DNA of 55,566 bases. Source: Pseudarthrobacter albicanus. GTDB taxonomy: Bacteria; Actinomycetota; Actinomycetes; Actinomycetales; Micrococcaceae. How positions within the stretch are numbered: position 1 is the stretch's first letter; the number at the start of each line of letters is the position of its first letter. Of this stretch, positions 54,399-55,566 are shown one piece after another. The notes beneath the pieces are model-generated. The model worked only from the letters and a program-made list of their open reading frames with translations. It was not told where the DNA came from and searched no databases. Location of the stretch: assembly GCF_018224015.1 (NCBI RefSeq), contig NZ_JAGPOT010000053.1:1-55566 (forward strand). Reading direction: 5' to 3'. The position numbers and the translations under genes were made by a program.

Positions 54399-55076
54399 AT
54401 GATCGAGCACCAGACCACCCCCGGCTGGACCGCCGTCGAGGACTTCCTGTCCGACGTCGTGGTCCGCCCGGACAGTGCCCTTAAGAATGCCGTGACTGCC
54501 GCCCTCGAGGCGGGCATGCCACCCATCGAGGTGGCGCCCAATGCGGGCAAGCTGCTGAAGCTGCTGGTCCAGCTCTCCGGCGCCCGCCGCGTGCTGGAAA
54601 TCGGAACGCTGGCAGGATTCAGCACCATCTGGATGGCCCAGGGACTGCCCGACGGCGGCCGGCTCGTCACCTGCGAATACCTCCCCAAGCATGCCGGGGT
54701 GGCCCGCGCCAACGTCGATGCGGCCGGCCTGGGCGCCAGGGTGGAAATCCGGGTCGGCGCCGCCCTGGACACCCTGGGCGCCCTTGAGGCGGAAGGCGCG
54801 GAGCCCTTCGATTTCGTCTTCATCGATGCGGACAAGGAAAACGACGCCCACTACCTGGACTGGGCCATCCGGCTGGGCCGGCCCGGCACCACCGTGGTGA
54901 TGGACAACGTGGTGTGGGAAGGCGCCGTGCTGGATCCGTCCCTGGACACCGTCAACGCGCCCGGCATCGTCAGTGCGCTGCGGATGATGGGCGAGGACCC
55001 GCGGCTGGACGCGACCGTGATCCAGACGGTGGGCACCAAGGGCTGGGACGGGTTCGCCCTGGCGCTCGTGCGGTAG
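54399..55076 (+). CDS. SAM-dependent O-methyltransferase
   Basis: A 225-residue class I methyltransferase of the caffeoyl-CoA O-methyltransferase/catechol type. Motifs are VLEIGTLAGFSTIWMAQGL (SAM site), CEYLPKHAGVARAN, FDFVFIDADKENDAHYLDWA (metal-binding Asp) and VMDNVVWEGAVLDP. The Mg-dependent methylation of a catechol-like hydroxyl is the usual reaction. Single gene; GGGGG-type ribosome binding site before ATG. Confidence 0.9.
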   Translation: MIEHQTTPGWTAVEDFLSDVVVRPDSALKNAVTAALEAGMPPIEVAPNAGKLLKLLVQLSGARRVLEIGTLAGFSTIWMAQGLPDGGRLVTCEYLPKHAGVARANVDAAGLGARVEIRVGAALDTLGALEAEGAEPFDFVFIDADKENDAHYLDWAIRLGRPGTTVVMDNVVWEGAVLDPSLDTVNAPGIVSALRMMGEDPRLDATVIQTVGTKGWDGFALALVR

Positions 55077-55204
55077 GCCCGTACGGGCGGCGGAAGCCGC
55101 ACGGCGGGAAGTGCTAAGTATGCTTGGATTGCTAACGCGGCCGGACGGCGGCCGCTGACGCGCACGGACCCAGACGCACTTCCCGAAGGAAAACAGGCCT
55201 CCGC

Positions 55205-55474
55205 ATGAACGGGAACCACAACGCCCACCCACCACGGGCCGTCAGGATCAGCTCCTCGACGGCGGACCTCGCCGCGATCGGCCCGACCCTGGAAGCCGCC
55301 CATGCCGCCGTCGGCGATGTCCCGGCGCTGCTGGATCTGGCCAAGGCGGTGGCGGAGGCGGCGCCCGGGCCGGGGGAGGGCAGAACCGGCTTCCTGTGGG
55401 AGATCCTGGCCTCGGTCACCGCCGTCGACATCGCCGCCAGCCGGGTGCTCAGGGCTCCGGTCATGGTGGGGTGA
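55205..55474 (+). CDS. Short protein, possibly a truncated acyl-CoA dehydrogenase-like N-terminus
   Basis: An 89-residue frame with GAAGGAAA ribosome binding site. Its second half (GEGRTGFLWEILASVTAVDIAASRVL) resembles the N-terminal helical part of actinobacterial acyl-CoA dehydrogenase-like proteins, where ASRVLEPHLDALAIL normally follows; here it changes to RAPVMVG and stops. Directly after the stop the DNA becomes A/T-rich up to the right edge. This suggests truncation by a rearrangement, but the family recognition is from memory and moderate. Confidence 0.5.
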   Translation: MNGNHNAHPPRAVRISSSTADLAAIGPTLEAAHAAVGDVPALLDLAKAVAEAAPGPGEGRTGFLWEILASVTAVDIAASRVLRAPVMVG

Positions 55475-55566
55475 TGGGTTTTCGGGTTCGTTGAGTTTCC
55501 GGTGTTTTTGATGGCTGGAGGGCTGTTAATCTGATCCGCTCTGTGAGAAAATAGATTTGTGCTGAT

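Overview
The window is high-GC DNA (roughly 65-70% by eye) with GTG/TTG starts, 4-nt gene overlaps and gene families typical of a soil actinobacterium. The gene set (flavin amine oxidase plus APC permease, LigD/Ku, fructose and beta-glucoside PTS, GH65 phosphorylase, AzlCD, DUF445) best fits Arthrobacter, Pseudarthrobacter or a close Micrococcaceae relative. The genus is an inference. I found no rRNA, tRNA, CRISPR array or intact insertion sequence.

Left part (1-8.0 kb): the 3' end of a flavin amine oxidase and an APC permease; a 259-bp inverted-repeat element; a cupin; then a compact set of carbon-nitrogen hydrolase, FCD-type GntR regulator, MHS-family transporter and DUF2848 protein. Both divergent promoter regions of this set carry the same 17-bp palindrome, so it reads as one uptake-and-hydrolysis regulon. 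From 8.0 to 13.3 kb lies an accessory-looking patch: a frameshifted C-terminal scrap of a YhcG/DUF1016 nuclease, an OmpR/EnvZ-type two-component pair, a scrap of a second response regulator, and a COG4705 membrane protein with an unusual extra C-terminal domain.

Middle part (13.4-35 kb): an MHS transporter, two small hydrophilic proteins, and a LacI-controlled nucleoside hydrolase/MFS/ribokinase operon with twin operators. These are followed by a divergent ligD-ku pair (two-protein NHEJ), a Rho-N/SAP-like small protein preceded by a truncated SRPBCC-like reading frame, a Tat-exported multicopper oxidase with a membrane protein, the fructose operon fruR-fruK-fruA-ptsH, and a stand-alone FabF-type ketosynthase.

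Beta-glucoside part (35-41.2 kb): this is the most interesting region. A LicT/BglG antiterminator, a beta-glucoside EIIBCA and a GH1 phospho-beta-glucosidase form an operon behind a textbook RAT/terminator switch. A second RAT/terminator switch sits on the opposite strand, in front of a 65-aa unknown protein and a second HPr gene. The same antiterminator therefore probably also switches on a dedicated HPr.

Right part (41.2-55.6 kb): an IS5-type transposase remnant, an esterase, a beta-phosphoglucomutase plus GH65 phosphorylase pair (probably maltose phosphorolysis), an MFS exporter, an unknown protein coupled to a lone PxpA, DUF445, a glycerophosphodiesterase, AzlC/AzlD, a TetR regulator, a thiamine-binding-type protein, an O-methyltransferase and a possibly truncated last gene. 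Two near-identical palindromic intergenic repeats lie in opposite orientation at 45.8 and 51.4 kb.
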